DNA of 33,256 nucleotides from Candidatus Atribacteria bacterium (lineage in GTDB: Bacteria; Atribacterota; Phoenicimicrobiia; Phoenicimicrobiales; Phoenicimicrobiaceae). Under the pieces are notes generated by a model that saw only the letters and a program-made list of their open reading frames with translations, did not search any database and was not told the DNA's origin. Numbering within the stretch: position 1 is the stretch's first letter; each line of letters starts with the position of its first letter. Below are positions 8,601 to 16,526 of this stretch, piece by piece. A program made the position numbers and the translations under genes. The stretch lies in assembly GCA_003513845.1 (NCBI GenBank), contig DOTB01000061.1, positions 1-33,256 of the forward strand, given 5' to 3'.

Positions 8601-9415
8601 CGTTTATAATTGATACTGAAACAAAAGAAAAATTATGCCGTGAAGACCCAAAAAGTGCCGAAATATTAAAACCGATTCTGCGAGGTAGAGATATCTATCG
8701 CTATAGTTACAAATGGGCAGGGTTATGGGTGATTAAAATAGAATCAGGATGGACTAACCAAAATAGAGGCAAGAAGGCACCGGAAACATTTTTTAAGGAA
8801 ACTTATACGGCTGTGTATGAATATCTAAAAACATTTGGCAATATTCTAGGGAAAGGCAAAGGGTTATATAATAGGGATGACCAAGGTGATTACTGGTGGG
8901 AATTGCGTGATTGTGATTATTATGATGAATTTGAAAAAGAAAAGATTGTGTGGGCAGAAACTTCTCAGGAAATCAAAATGGCATTTGTCCCTAAAGGGTT
9001 TTATTTGCAAAAAACCTGTTTTATGATAACTGGCGAAAATTTGGAATATATTCAGGCAATAACAAATACATCTTTACTTGATTGGTATACAAAACAATCT
9101 GTTCATAGGTTAGGAGAAAAAGGAGTTTATTTGTCGGGTTATTTTATGGAACAACTTCCAATCCCAAAAATCTCTGAATCTGAGCAACACCCCTTCATTA
9201 ACCTTGTAGATAAGATTCTTGCAATAACAAAGGATGATGATTATTTACAAAATCCTGAAGAGCAGGCCAAGGTCCGTGAATACGAAAAACAAATTGACCA
9301 ATTGGTTTACAAACTTTATGGATTAACTGATGATGAGATAAAAATTATAGAGAAATCTGTTAAAGAAGAAAATGGAAACAAAAATAATTTTTATAATAGG
9401 AAAAATAAACTATGA
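5678..9415 (+). CDS. Eco57I-type N6-adenine DNA methyltransferase
   Basis: This large protein (1245 residues) is expected to transfer a methyl group from S-adenosylmethionine to adenine N6 in a specific DNA site. The SAM-binding motif I is DPAVGSGAF (D526-F534), and the catalytic motif IV is NPPF (792-795). Before them lie a region with FLNGGLFDP and KGTYYTPREIV, typical of this family. A TaqI-like specificity domain follows, ending in LSGYFMEQLPIP. The first 250 residues (ARTAQRNFIAHYL and beyond) match the N-terminal region seen in large single-chain methylases, but I do not see a convincing PD-(D/E)xK nuclease, so it may modify without cutting. Residues of about 554-572 are translated from an inserted palindromic repeat. 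The gene follows the helicase by three bases and overlaps the next gene by four (ATGA), indicating translational coupling. Lys/Glu-rich coiled coil at about 660-760. Confidence 0.87.
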   Translation: MDKELARRLIKDTFQNPFDKNGFIYFIKNLLNQYDETKSFYLQGCYIPKAFRNFIKVYERIGTYIDPDGKKIDILIVYLQRETILERARTAQRNFIAHYLKERGEKDAGLIAFVSPQEEDWRFSFVKMEYKFEKTSEGYVKVKEKFTPARRYSFLVGKNESSHTAQSCLIPIVKNDTCNPKLSELEEAFSIEKVTKEFFEKYRELFLKVKDSLDEIVKKDGEIRQEFQEKGVNVVDFSKKLLGQIVFLYFLQKKGWLGVKKGQNWGSGSKNFLRELFEKKHCDYKNFFNNVLEPLFYEALRNDRSYDDHYFSYFNCKIPFLNGGLFDPINDYDWAKTDILLPNTLFSNQIKTKEGDIGTGILDFFDRYNFTVKEDEPLEKEVAVDPEMLGKVFENLLEVKDRKSKGTYYTPREIVHYMCQQSLINYLYTEVNGKQKSRTKEEKIQMKLLGKTDPIQQSLIIEKDSNIISKEDIEELIKYGESTIENDKQVATKGEETKTYSFKLPENIRKNAEIIDKALENIRVCDPAVGSGAFLVGMMNEIVRAKDALTPHLALRESEANLPLRKQGKQSRTIYNFKRHAIQNCLYGVDIDPGAVEIAKLRLWLSLIVDEEDIKKIRPLPNLDYKIMQGNSLISEFMGIDLDLDNDKQTDETTKLFSTDESKEYYEMLKVKKDKLLNQPNTNEKKALRKEIEDLIINIFELKLQKQKSDYFKKLREIEEKYERHPVKEERKKEIEKEKDLLYRKTGFNLEEAEKQLRQYTSNQKVRPFFPWKLYFSEVFQEKDGFDVVIANPPFIRQEKIRDLKTLLRKQGYEVYNSTSDLYTYFYERSYHILKPEGFSCFISSNKWMRAKYGEKLRRFFKEKTKLKQIIDFNGYKVFDATVDTNILLFQKTEPSGNTVHILNIQPDFTPAIDIADYFNSNKLEMKQSDFDSSCFTFGDETVTNLKKKIEEKGIPLKNWDVKIKYGIKTGFNEAFIIDTETKEKLCREDPKSAEILKPILRGRDIYRYSYKWAGLWVIKIESGWTNQNRGKKAPETFFKETYTAVYEYLKTFGNILGKGKGLYNRDDQGDYWWELRDCDYYDEFEKEKIVWAETSQEIKMAFVPKGFYLQKTCFMITGENLEYIQAITNTSLLDWYTKQSVHRLGEKGVYLSGYFMEQLPIPKISESEQHPFINLVDKILAITKDDDYLQNPEEQAKVREYEKQIDQLVYKLYGLTDDEIKIIEKSVKEENGNKNNFYNRKNKL
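7337..7393. repeat. Palindromic repeat inserted inside the methyltransferase gene
   Basis: The segment begins GCATTGCGAGAGAGTGAAGC and ends CAATCTCGT, with a central perfect hairpin CCCCTGC-GAAA-GCAGGGG (7364-7381). It resembles the widespread dispersed repeat of the type CATTGCGAGGAGCGAAGC...GAAGCAATCTC found in many bacterial genomes. It is unlike the surrounding AT-rich coding sequence, and its translation (about LALRESEANLPLRKQGKQS) interrupts the stretch between motif I and GVDIDPGAVEIAKLRLW. The reading frame is preserved, as with palindromic elements in Rickettsia proteins. Confidence 0.7.
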
Positions 9416-12400
9416 AAAAAATAACAGAAGTAAACTGGGATATATTTAAACTGAAATTTTCTGGAAATGAACAAAAATCTTTTGAATGGCTTTGCTATCT
9501 TTTGTTTTGTAAGGAATTTAAGCGTAATATTGGCATTTCAGGTTATAAAAACCACGCGGGAATAGAGACAGATCCAATCAAAATAAATGGCAAAGAGATT
9601 GGATGGCAAGCAAAATTCTATGATACAAGATTATCAGAGCATAAAAAAGATTTTATAGAATCTATAAACAAAACAAAAAATAGATATCAAAAGATTAATA
9701 AAATAATATTTTATACCAATCAAAAATTTGGACAGGGAAAAACAGAAAATGACCCTAAGTACAAAACAGAAATTGAAAAACATGCAAAATCTAAAAATTT
9801 AGAAATAGAATGGAGGGCCGATAATTATTTCAGGTCGCCCTTTGTTTGCGAAGAGAATGCTGATATTGCACAACATTTTTTTAGTATTGATAAAAGTATA
9901 ATTGATTTTATTGGTGAATTAATTCAACATACCAATTCAATCCTTACCCCTATCAATTCAAAAATAAAATTTAACAATAATGAGATCAAAATTGATAGGT
10001 CGCAAGCTATAAAAAATCTTAAAGCCATTTTAAATGAATTTTCAGTGGTAATTTTGAGTGGAGAAGCTGGCGGTGGGAAAACTGCTGTTGTAAAAGATTT
10101 TTATGAACAAATTAAAGAAGTAATGCCATTTTTTGTTTTCAAAGCTATCGAATTTAATATTCATAACATCAATCAAATGTTTACTAATTATGGACATTTC
10201 ACATTATTTGATTTTATTAAAGAACATCAAGATGTTGATGAGAAATACATAGTCATTGATTCTGCTGAAAAATTATCTGATATTGAAAATCAAGAAGTTT
10301 TTCAAGAATTTTTGTCTGCGTTGATTAATAATAATTGGAAAATAATTTTTACGACAAGATACAGCTATTTGGATGATCTTAAATTTCAGTTTATTGAAAT
10401 CTACCATCTTAGCTTTCAAATAATAAATATCGAAAAACTAGATATTGCAGAAGTTACCGAACTTTCGAAAAAACATGCTTTTAATCTTCCAACTAATGAA
10501 AGGTTGCTGGGTCTATTAAGAATACCTTTCTACCTAAATGAATACCTGCAAAATTATCAAAGTATCAATAAAACAATAGATTATTCTACCTTCAGAGATC
10601 TTCTGTGGAATAAACAAATATTAAAATCGTCTTATCGTAAAAATAATATTCATATTAAAAGGGAAGAATGTTTTTTAAAAATTGCAAAAAAAAGAGCCGA
10701 TGAAGGACAGCTCTTCGTGAAAATAGATGATTGTGATGGTGTAGTACTTCAGGCTCTTGAATTAGACGAAATTATACAATATGACTCCAATGCTGGTGGT
10801 TACTTTATTACACATGATGTTTATGAAGAATGGGCTTTAGATAAAATTATTGAAAGAGAATTTACTAAATCAGAAGATTATAAAAGTTTTTTTGATGCTA
10901 TTGGAAGTTCTTTGCCTATTCGCAGGGCTTTTAGAAGTTGGTTATCTGAAAAACTTTTCAATAATCAAAACGAGGTAAAATTTTTAATAGAAGAGTCTAT
11001 TCCTGGTAATGAAATTAAAAGTTTCTGGAAAGATGAAATATTAGTTTCAGTATTATTATCTGACTATTCTGAAACATTTTTTCAATTATTTGAGAATAAA
11101 CTTTTAGAAGAAAACCAGCAACTCTTAATGAGGATTATTTTTCTTCTAAGGATAGCTTGTAAAGAAATTGACGAAGATTTTTTAAAACTTCTTGGTCTAC
11201 AAAAAACAGAAGGTATTACATTAAAAACTCTTTTTACAAAACCAAAAGGTAATGGTTGGAATTGTGTAATAAGTTTTATACATAAACATAAAGAAGTAAT
11301 TGGTTTTTATAATGTATATGTTATTCTTCCATTACTTGATGATTGGAATAATAAAAACAAAGAAGGAGAGGCAACAAAAAGAACAAGTCAAATAGCCTTG
11401 TATTATTATGAGGAAATACAGAAAAACGGAGGTTTCCGGGATAACGATGATAAAAAAGGACAATTAATTAGGGTAATTCTACAGGGTGCTTCAGAAATTA
11501 AAGAGGAGTTGAAAAATATTTTTGACAAAGTTATCACCCAAAAACAAACAAGCTATAGAGATAAATATTATGAATTAATTAAAACAATTTTAACATCAAT
11601 TACAGATAACTTTGAAGTTATAAAATGCCTTCCGAATTATGTAATTAAATTAGCAGATTTATTTTGGTTTCAAATTCCTGAAAAAGAAGGAAGATATTTT
11701 GATGTAAGAATTGGAGTTGAAAAATATTTTTGTCTTTCCGAAAGGCATGATTTTGATTATTTCCCCTCAAGTGCATTTCAAACTCCAATTTTCCAACTTT
11801 TGAGATTTGCGCCTAAAGCAACAATTGATTTTATTTTATCATTTATAAATAAAACAGTTGAATGTTACGCAAAATCCGAACTTAAAAATGAAGTAGAAGA
11901 AATAGAGGTACTTATTAATGAAAAAGAGATAATAAAACAATATATAAGTAATAGACTTTGGAATATGTATAGAGGAACCCAGACTTCTACTAGTCTTCTT
12001 GAATCAATTCATATGGCATTGGAAAAATGGTTGCTTGAAAATGCGAAATCAACATCTAAAGAAGTTTTAGAAAGTTGGTGTCTATATCTTATTAAAAATT
12101 CAAAATCAGCTTCAACAACTGCGGTAGTCACAAGTGTGGTTCTTGCTCAACCTTACAAGCTTTTTAATATCGCAAAAATACTTTTTCAGACAAAAGAGTT
12201 TTTTCTTTATGACTCCAGCAGAATGATGTTTGATCAACAGCAAAAGAGCCGACTAGTAGCGTTAAAAAATAATTTTCCAAGTAACTACAGAAATGAAATA
12301 TATGAAAATGAAAGGATTAAGGCATGCGAGGATTCACATAGAAAGCTCTCATTAGAACATATTGTGGTCAATTATCAATTTTTTAAATTAAAAGATGAAA

Positions 12401-14160
12401 GTGAAGATGAAGTCAAGGAAAGACAAAAAACAATTTGGAAAATTTTGGATAAATATTATGAAAAGCTTCCCGATAAAGCTAAAGAAAATGAAGCTGATAA
12501 GACTTGGAGATTGTACTTAGCAAGGATGGACAGAAGAAAAATGAGCCCTGAGGTTGAAGAAAAGGATGGCCAAATTTTAATAAAATTTAACCCAAAAATT
12601 GATGCAAAACTAAAAAAATATAGTGAAGATTCTTTACGAAAAAGTTCTGAGGCAATGAAATATACATCATTAAAATTATGGGCAATTTATAGGTTCGAAA
12701 AGAATGAAGGTGAATACAAGCAATATCAGCAGTACGAAAACAATCCACAATTGATAATTACAGAAATAAAAGAAATTATCGAGGGGATAAAAAACAAAGG
12801 AAAAGATAGTTTTTTCTTATTTAATCACTCAATTCCTGCATACGCCTGTTCTGTTTTAATACGTGATTTTTTTGATAAGTTAAATTCTGAGGAAAGAGAA
12901 TTTTGCAAAGCAGTAATTATCGATTTCACATCCATCCCACTTAAAACCGAAGATTATCATTATCAAATCTCTGATGGTACTGAACCTTCTATTATTATTT
13001 TACCGCTTCTTACAATGTATTTCCCAAATGATAAAGAAGAAGTAAAATCACTCTTACTTTTATTATTATTGAATCCATGGAGAGAAATATCAACGTATGC
13101 GGTTCGTGGTATTCTCCAGGATTTATGGAAAATAAATTTTGAAGATGCCCATTCTATATTTTTAGGATATCTAAAATTAGCGCCGAAATATGATAAATTA
13201 AGAGAGAAAATACGAAAAGAAAATATCAATAGGAATATTTATAAAATTTCAGAATTGCCGGTTGTAGGATGTTTTGTAAAAAAGTATAAAAACGAACTGA
13301 AAAGAATTGCCTTAAATAGAATTACTTATGATGAATTGAGTAGTTTACAAAGGTTAGATTTAAAAACTTTAAATACAGCATTCGAGATTTTACCGCTAAA
13401 AACAGAATATATAGATCATAAGAAATTCTTAAACGTTATCTTTCCTATTTTTTCTAAAAAACCACTCATAGATGATGATAGAATTAATTATTCTCTTAAA
13501 AATAGATTTTTAGAGAAATTTGCATACTTTATTTTAACTTCCAAAAAGAAAGAAATCGAAATCTATTTAAAACCTTTTATTAAGAATTTTACCAATTCAA
13601 GAGATATGGCTGATTTTTTCCAAGAGTTTATTTCTGTAGAAGACAGATTAAATCAATATGAAGAGTTTTGGATTGTTTGGAACGCTTTTTATGGGAAAAT
13701 AGTTGATCTTTGTAAAGATAGCAAGTCTCATTATTATGCAAATGAGATTATACATAACTATCTTTTGGCATGGCAATATTGGAAAAAAGATGCAAAAGAA
13801 TGGCATACATTAAAGGAAAAAGAAAAATTATTCTATAAAAAAGTTGCTCAAGATATAGGGGATTATCCTGCTGTGCTATACTCAATTTCAAAAGTTCTTA
13901 ATGATATTGGTAGTAATTTTTTAGAAAATGGGATTTTTTGGGTAAGTGATATTTTGCAAAAAAACAAGAATTTGTTTTCCGAGGAATTAGAGATAAATAC
14001 TATATTTTATATTGAAAATATTGTCAGAAGATATATTTTAACGAATCGCCAAAAAATTAAAAAAATTCCAAAAATAAAGAAGGATATTCTTATTATACTT
14101 AACTTTTTAGTAGAAAGAGGATCTGTAACAGGATACTTGTTAAGAGAAGATATTTTGTGA
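9412..14160 (+). CDS. Mrr-like nuclease-STAND NTPase, Avs-like
   Basis: The 1582-residue protein has three parts. Residues 1-150 look like a PD-(D/E)xK endonuclease of the Mrr type: GIETDP supplies E52/D54 and GWQAKF supplies the Q66-A67-K68 signature, after an FEWLCYLLF helix. Residues of about 190-480 are a P-loop NTPase of the STAND/NACHT kind: Walker A GEAGGGKT (217-224, K223), Walker B-like VIDSAE (D283) and the sensor TTR (314-316), then a winged-helix-like THDVYEEWALDKII. The rest, over 1000 residues, is helical without clear motifs or membrane segments and could be the sensing part. This architecture matches antiviral STAND (Avs) proteins, in which a target-binding C-terminus drives oligomerisation and activates an N-terminal nuclease. 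Unusually, its start overlaps the methyltransferase stop by four bases, tying it to a modification operon. The exact family and trigger are unknown. Confidence 0.8.
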   Translation: MKKITEVNWDIFKLKFSGNEQKSFEWLCYLLFCKEFKRNIGISGYKNHAGIETDPIKINGKEIGWQAKFYDTRLSEHKKDFIESINKTKNRYQKINKIIFYTNQKFGQGKTENDPKYKTEIEKHAKSKNLEIEWRADNYFRSPFVCEENADIAQHFFSIDKSIIDFIGELIQHTNSILTPINSKIKFNNNEIKIDRSQAIKNLKAILNEFSVVILSGEAGGGKTAVVKDFYEQIKEVMPFFVFKAIEFNIHNINQMFTNYGHFTLFDFIKEHQDVDEKYIVIDSAEKLSDIENQEVFQEFLSALINNNWKIIFTTRYSYLDDLKFQFIEIYHLSFQIINIEKLDIAEVTELSKKHAFNLPTNERLLGLLRIPFYLNEYLQNYQSINKTIDYSTFRDLLWNKQILKSSYRKNNIHIKREECFLKIAKKRADEGQLFVKIDDCDGVVLQALELDEIIQYDSNAGGYFITHDVYEEWALDKIIEREFTKSEDYKSFFDAIGSSLPIRRAFRSWLSEKLFNNQNEVKFLIEESIPGNEIKSFWKDEILVSVLLSDYSETFFQLFENKLLEENQQLLMRIIFLLRIACKEIDEDFLKLLGLQKTEGITLKTLFTKPKGNGWNCVISFIHKHKEVIGFYNVYVILPLLDDWNNKNKEGEATKRTSQIALYYYEEIQKNGGFRDNDDKKGQLIRVILQGASEIKEELKNIFDKVITQKQTSYRDKYYELIKTILTSITDNFEVIKCLPNYVIKLADLFWFQIPEKEGRYFDVRIGVEKYFCLSERHDFDYFPSSAFQTPIFQLLRFAPKATIDFILSFINKTVECYAKSELKNEVEEIEVLINEKEIIKQYISNRLWNMYRGTQTSTSLLESIHMALEKWLLENAKSTSKEVLESWCLYLIKNSKSASTTAVVTSVVLAQPYKLFNIAKILFQTKEFFLYDSSRMMFDQQQKSRLVALKNNFPSNYRNEIYENERIKACEDSHRKLSLEHIVVNYQFFKLKDESEDEVKERQKTIWKILDKYYEKLPDKAKENEADKTWRLYLARMDRRKMSPEVEEKDGQILIKFNPKIDAKLKKYSEDSLRKSSEAMKYTSLKLWAIYRFEKNEGEYKQYQQYENNPQLIITEIKEIIEGIKNKGKDSFFLFNHSIPAYACSVLIRDFFDKLNSEEREFCKAVIIDFTSIPLKTEDYHYQISDGTEPSIIILPLLTMYFPNDKEEVKSLLLLLLLNPWREISTYAVRGILQDLWKINFEDAHSIFLGYLKLAPKYDKLREKIRKENINRNIYKISELPVVGCFVKKYKNELKRIALNRITYDELSSLQRLDLKTLNTAFEILPLKTEYIDHKKFLNVIFPIFSKKPLIDDDRINYSLKNRFLEKFAYFILTSKKKEIEIYLKPFIKNFTNSRDMADFFQEFISVEDRLNQYEEFWIVWNAFYGKIVDLCKDSKSHYYANEIIHNYLLAWQYWKKDAKEWHTLKEKEKLFYKKVAQDIGDYPAVLYSISKVLNDIGSNFLENGIFWVSDILQKNKNLFSEELEINTIFYIENIVRRYILTNRQKIKKIPKIKKDILIILNFLVERGSVTGYLLREDIL

Positions 14161-14174
14161 GGGATCCTGATTAA

Positions 14175-14219
14175 AGTGATGCCACCTTTGCTTGGTAACT
14201 ATCATCACTATATTATTGT
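14175..14219 (+). other. Inverted repeat after the defence operon
   Basis: AGTGATG (14175-14181) is matched inverted by CATCACT (14213-14219), 15 bases after the stop of the nuclease-STAND gene. The loop is about 31 bases, with a further possible CACC/GGT pairing inside it. No T-run follows directly, so this is a weak candidate for the operon's end. Confidence 0.3.
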
Positions 14220-14434
14220 AGTTTAAAAGAAAGATAAGATCAGGCGTCATAAACTCACAAAATCTAAATCTAAAAGAGAATGGCTTCATGATTAAATCGA
14301 GGGAAAATGTGAGGTTATGAGGACACACAAAAGACAAATTGTTAAGTCAAGAGAACTTTTCATTTTGTAAGTGGCTAGAAGTTGTAATATTGTTAGTGTA
14401 AATAAATAGAAAATTAAAGAGGAGTCTTGTAAAT

Positions 14435-14542
14435 ATGAGAAAAAGTAGGGATCGGTGGGATATTAGTAATAGATTATCTACAAAGACAAAGCTTGAAATA
14501 TTAAAGAAATGCTTTGGTGTGTGGCTTTCAATTTTGATATGA
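14435..14542 (+). pseudogene. TcmP-like N-terminal fragment, 35 codons
   Basis: A 35-residue frame starts at ATG 14435 behind a good ribosome site (AAGAGGAG, nine bases away). It contains WDISNRLSTKTKLEILKKCF and GVWLSIL. This pattern of W, then T-K-x-K-L-E-I-L, then a hydrophobic W-L-S-I-L resembles the beginning of three-Cys-motif partner (TcmP) proteins, which are several hundred residues long. The rest of the gene is absent: a stop follows and the UPF0158 gene begins 16 bases later. It is probably a deletion remnant; a small independent peptide is possible. TcmP proteins often occur near defence genes, which suits the neighbourhood, but the similarity is short and from memory. Confidence 0.35.
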
Positions 14543-14558
14543 TAAGAAGGTGAAAATT

Positions 14559-15044
14559 ATGAAAAAATTAAAAGTGGATATGGAAATGATTGCTAATGCT
14601 ATGGAAGATGTGGCTCGAATGGATATGGATTACTATCTTGATAAAGAAACAGGAGAGGTTATAGTTATCTCAGAGGAAACATTTAGATATGCCCAAGAAG
14701 AAGATGAAGATAAGATAAGAGAAAGTTTACCTGATTGGCAGAAAGAGGATATTAACTTAGCCCAGGATATATTATTTAATAACCCTGATCGTTATATTTG
14801 CATCTCTGAGAGACCATCATATGAAGGATATAATTTAATGGTTGAATTTGCCGAGAAGGTGGAGGATGAATTATTGAGGGAAAAATTGTATATATCTTTA
14901 GATGGAAAGGGAGCTTTCAGGCGGTTTAAAAATGTAATAGCAGATTATCCGGATTATAGAGAAAAATGGTTCAAATTTAGAGATGAAAGGCTTAATGAAG
15001 AAGTTATTGAGTGGTTAAATAGTATCGGAATCGAACCTGTGTAG
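14559..15044 (+). CDS. UPF0158 family protein of unknown function
   Basis: The 161-residue acidic soluble protein has the hallmarks of UPF0158: a YYLDKETGEVIVIS segment near the start, RYICISERPSYEGYNLM in the middle, and GKGAFRRFKNVI, then W-F-x-F-R and WLNSIGIEP at the end. No biochemical role is established for this family. ATG 14559 is preferred because AGAAGG (14545-14550) lies eight bases upstream. A GTG at 14550 is in frame but overlaps that ribosome site. It may share a transcript with the TcmP-like fragment just before it. Confidence 0.8.
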   Translation: MKKLKVDMEMIANAMEDVARMDMDYYLDKETGEVIVISEETFRYAQEEDEDKIRESLPDWQKEDINLAQDILFNNPDRYICISERPSYEGYNLMVEFAEKVEDELLREKLYISLDGKGAFRRFKNVIADYPDYREKWFKFRDERLNEEVIEWLNSIGIEPV

Positions 15045-15085
15045 AGAATGGTCACCGTTGGAGTTAAACCTTTTCAATAAAAATA

Positions 15086-15355
15086 TTGCGGAGAAATGAT
15101 CCTTCTGAGAGCATTCATTCAATTACCCCTTTAATGATAGAGAAGGAGATTTACCGGGCATGTCAAAATTTTAAAGTAGAGGAAAACAATCTGGAAATTG
15201 TAGAAAAAAAGCTGAAACATCTTTTAAAAAATATTTAGGGGGGAGTCCCTTCTATCAAAAAGCTTAGAAAGAAGATAAATAAAATTACCAATCCTTTTGG
15301 TAAAAAATTAATCAATAAAATGATAGATTATTATATTAAAACAGGCAAAATGTAA
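15086..15355 (+). pseudogene. Interrupted reading frame of unknown family
   Basis: One frame reads ILRRNDPSESIHSITPLMIE through KKLKHLLKNI to a TAG at 15236, then continues without shift as GGVPSIKKLRKKINKITN and PFGKKLINKMIDYYIKTGKM to TAA at 15353. A single stop thus splits about 90 codons. ATG 15134, behind no clear ribosome site, would give a 34-residue peptide. The composition is coding-like (basic, helical), but I do not recognise it. It fills most of the 343-base gap between the UPF0158 gene and hepT; I see nothing else there. Confidence 0.35.
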
Positions 15356-15387
15356 TAAAGATAAAAAACTAAGAAAGATAATAGGGT

Positions 15388-15828
15388 CTATAGAGACCTG
15401 TTCTTCAGCCAATTAAGTATTTCTTTTTTGAAATCCTTGAAAAGTTCTAATTTTTCCAACAAATATTGATATACTCTCTTGCGGTCAATTTCCCCGTATT
15501 CGTGAACTAATATATTTCTAAAACCTGCCATACCCTCTAATCCTGAGGCTAAGTTTTCAGAAATAACCTTTCTTCTAAAAAGAATAGAAACTGCTTCTTG
15601 ATTATCTTCCGGTTTCTCACAGGCTTCTTCAATAATCATCAAATTTAAAGTATCCAGAACCACTTGACAACTCAATTGTAAGTAGCGCTCCGCTAATCCA
15701 TAAAGATGAAAGTCTTCCAAAAACTCCTCTGGACTTTTTATTTCTTTTTTTAATTGTTTAAGATTACTAAGGTATCCATCTAATAGCTGCAACTTTTCGA
15801 AGATTTTTTGGCGGGTTATCTCGCTCAT
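15388..15828 (-). CDS. hepT: HepT-like HEPN toxin (DUF86)
   Basis: The 146-residue protein is an all-helical HEPN-domain toxin of the DUF86/HepT family. It carries the RX4HXY signature as R104-N-I-L-V-H109-E-Y111 near the C-terminus; the arginine and histidine are needed for RNA cleavage and the tyrosine is the residue AMPylated by the partner enzyme in the characterised Shewanella system. Its start overlaps the end of the nucleotidyltransferase gene by four bases (ATGA), and a strong AAGGAGG sits upstream within that gene. It is transcribed second in a two-gene minus-strand operon. All key residues are present, so the toxin looks functional. Confidence 0.88.
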   Translation of the reverse strand: MSEITRQKIFEKLQLLDGYLSNLKQLKKEIKSPEEFLEDFHLYGLAERYLQLSCQVVLDTLNLMIIEEACEKPEDNQEAVSILFRRKVISENLASGLEGMAGFRNILVHEYGEIDRKRVYQYLLEKLELFKDFKKEILNWLKNRSL

Positions 15829-16250
15829 AGGGCCTCCTTAAGAGACCTTTGGAGGTAGGCTTCATTGTATTCTTTAATAAAAGGTCGAAAATCATAATAT
15901 TCCTGCATAGTTTTTAATTCAAAGTCAATCCTCTGGGCATGGTCCCTCTCTAAAATTACCTTTCCTTCTTTAATAATAACGAATTTAAAGAATATTGATC
16001 TTACTTCATTGAGAATAATTATCTCAACTCTCTTTTGTAAAAGGGATTGGATTTTCTCTATTAAAAAAAGGCGTTTTTTAAAAAAATCTTTGACCTCTTT
16101 CTCTTCAAGGTAAAAAGCCAGATCTATATCACTTTCTAAATTGGTCTTTCCCAAAGCTACCGAACCAAAAAGATAGCCAAAAAGGATTCCTTTTTCATCT
16201 TTTAGAGCTAATTTTAATTTATCTTTAATTTTAGAAATATATTTTTCCAT
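15825..16250 (-). CDS. mntA: MntA-like antitoxin nucleotidyltransferase
   Basis: This 141-residue protein is a minimal nucleotidyltransferase. The signature GSX10DXD is exact: G29-S30, ten residues, D41-I-D43. In the studied HepT-MntA pair the enzyme attaches AMP groups from ATP to a tyrosine of HepT, silencing the toxin. It precedes hepT in the operon and overlaps it by four bases. A good sigma-A-type promoter lies upstream, giving a leader of about 36 bases, and an AAAGGT-like ribosome site precedes the ATG. The name mntA here means minimal nucleotidyltransferase, unrelated to manganese transport. Confidence 0.87.
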   Translation of the reverse strand: MEKYISKIKDKLKLALKDEKGILFGYLFGSVALGKTNLESDIDLAFYLEEKEVKDFFKKRLFLIEKIQSLLQKRVEIIILNEVRSIFFKFVIIKEGKVILERDHAQRIDFELKTMQEYYDFRPFIKEYNEAYLQRSLKEAL

Positions 16251-16292
16251 CTTTTATCTACCTTTACAACCCATATCTCTTTTTATAAAAGT

Positions 16293-16321
16293 TTTATATC
16301 ACAAGTCTAAAATATGGTCAA
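16293..16321 (-). promoter_or_regulatory. Promoter of the mntA-hepT operon
   Basis: On the minus strand TTGACC (16321-16316), a 17-base spacer and TATAAA (16298-16293) form a near-consensus sigma-70/A promoter with an additional TG two positions before the -10. Initiation near 16286 would leave about 36 bases before the mntA start. Confidence 0.7.
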
Positions 16322-16465
16322 GTCCAATTTTTTCTGGAAAAAGATTTTTTGTAAGATATCCTTTTCCGGTTTTAACCGTTTTTCTCTAAAAGCTTTTTTT
16401 AAAGAACTAATTTTAAAGGGCGACTAATATTCTCCATATCCATATTAAGATATACCTGGCCTACT

Positions 16466-16483
16466 GGTAGGTAAACCCCTACC
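16466..16483. other. Hairpin GGTAGG/CCTACC near a T-run
   Basis: GGTAGG (16466-16471) pairs with CCTACC (16478-16483) over a six-base loop. A T-rich run begins a few bases later on the plus strand. It could be a terminator facing the minus-strand mntA gene or part of the degraded insertion sequence's end. Confidence 0.3.
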
Positions 16484-16526
16484 TACCTTGATTATTTTTT
16501 TCTTCCCAACCATCAATCCCCTTTTA

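Noticed and set aside
2423..9415. Naming the first two genes DISARM or BREX components
   Set aside because: Helicase, PLD and methylase parts resemble pieces of those systems, but DrmA/DrmB (DUF1998) or BrxC/PglZ are absent and the fusion differs.
12963..13229. Minus-strand open frames inside the large plus-strand genes
   Set aside because: These are shadows of highly AT-rich coding sequence and have no motifs or ribosome sites.
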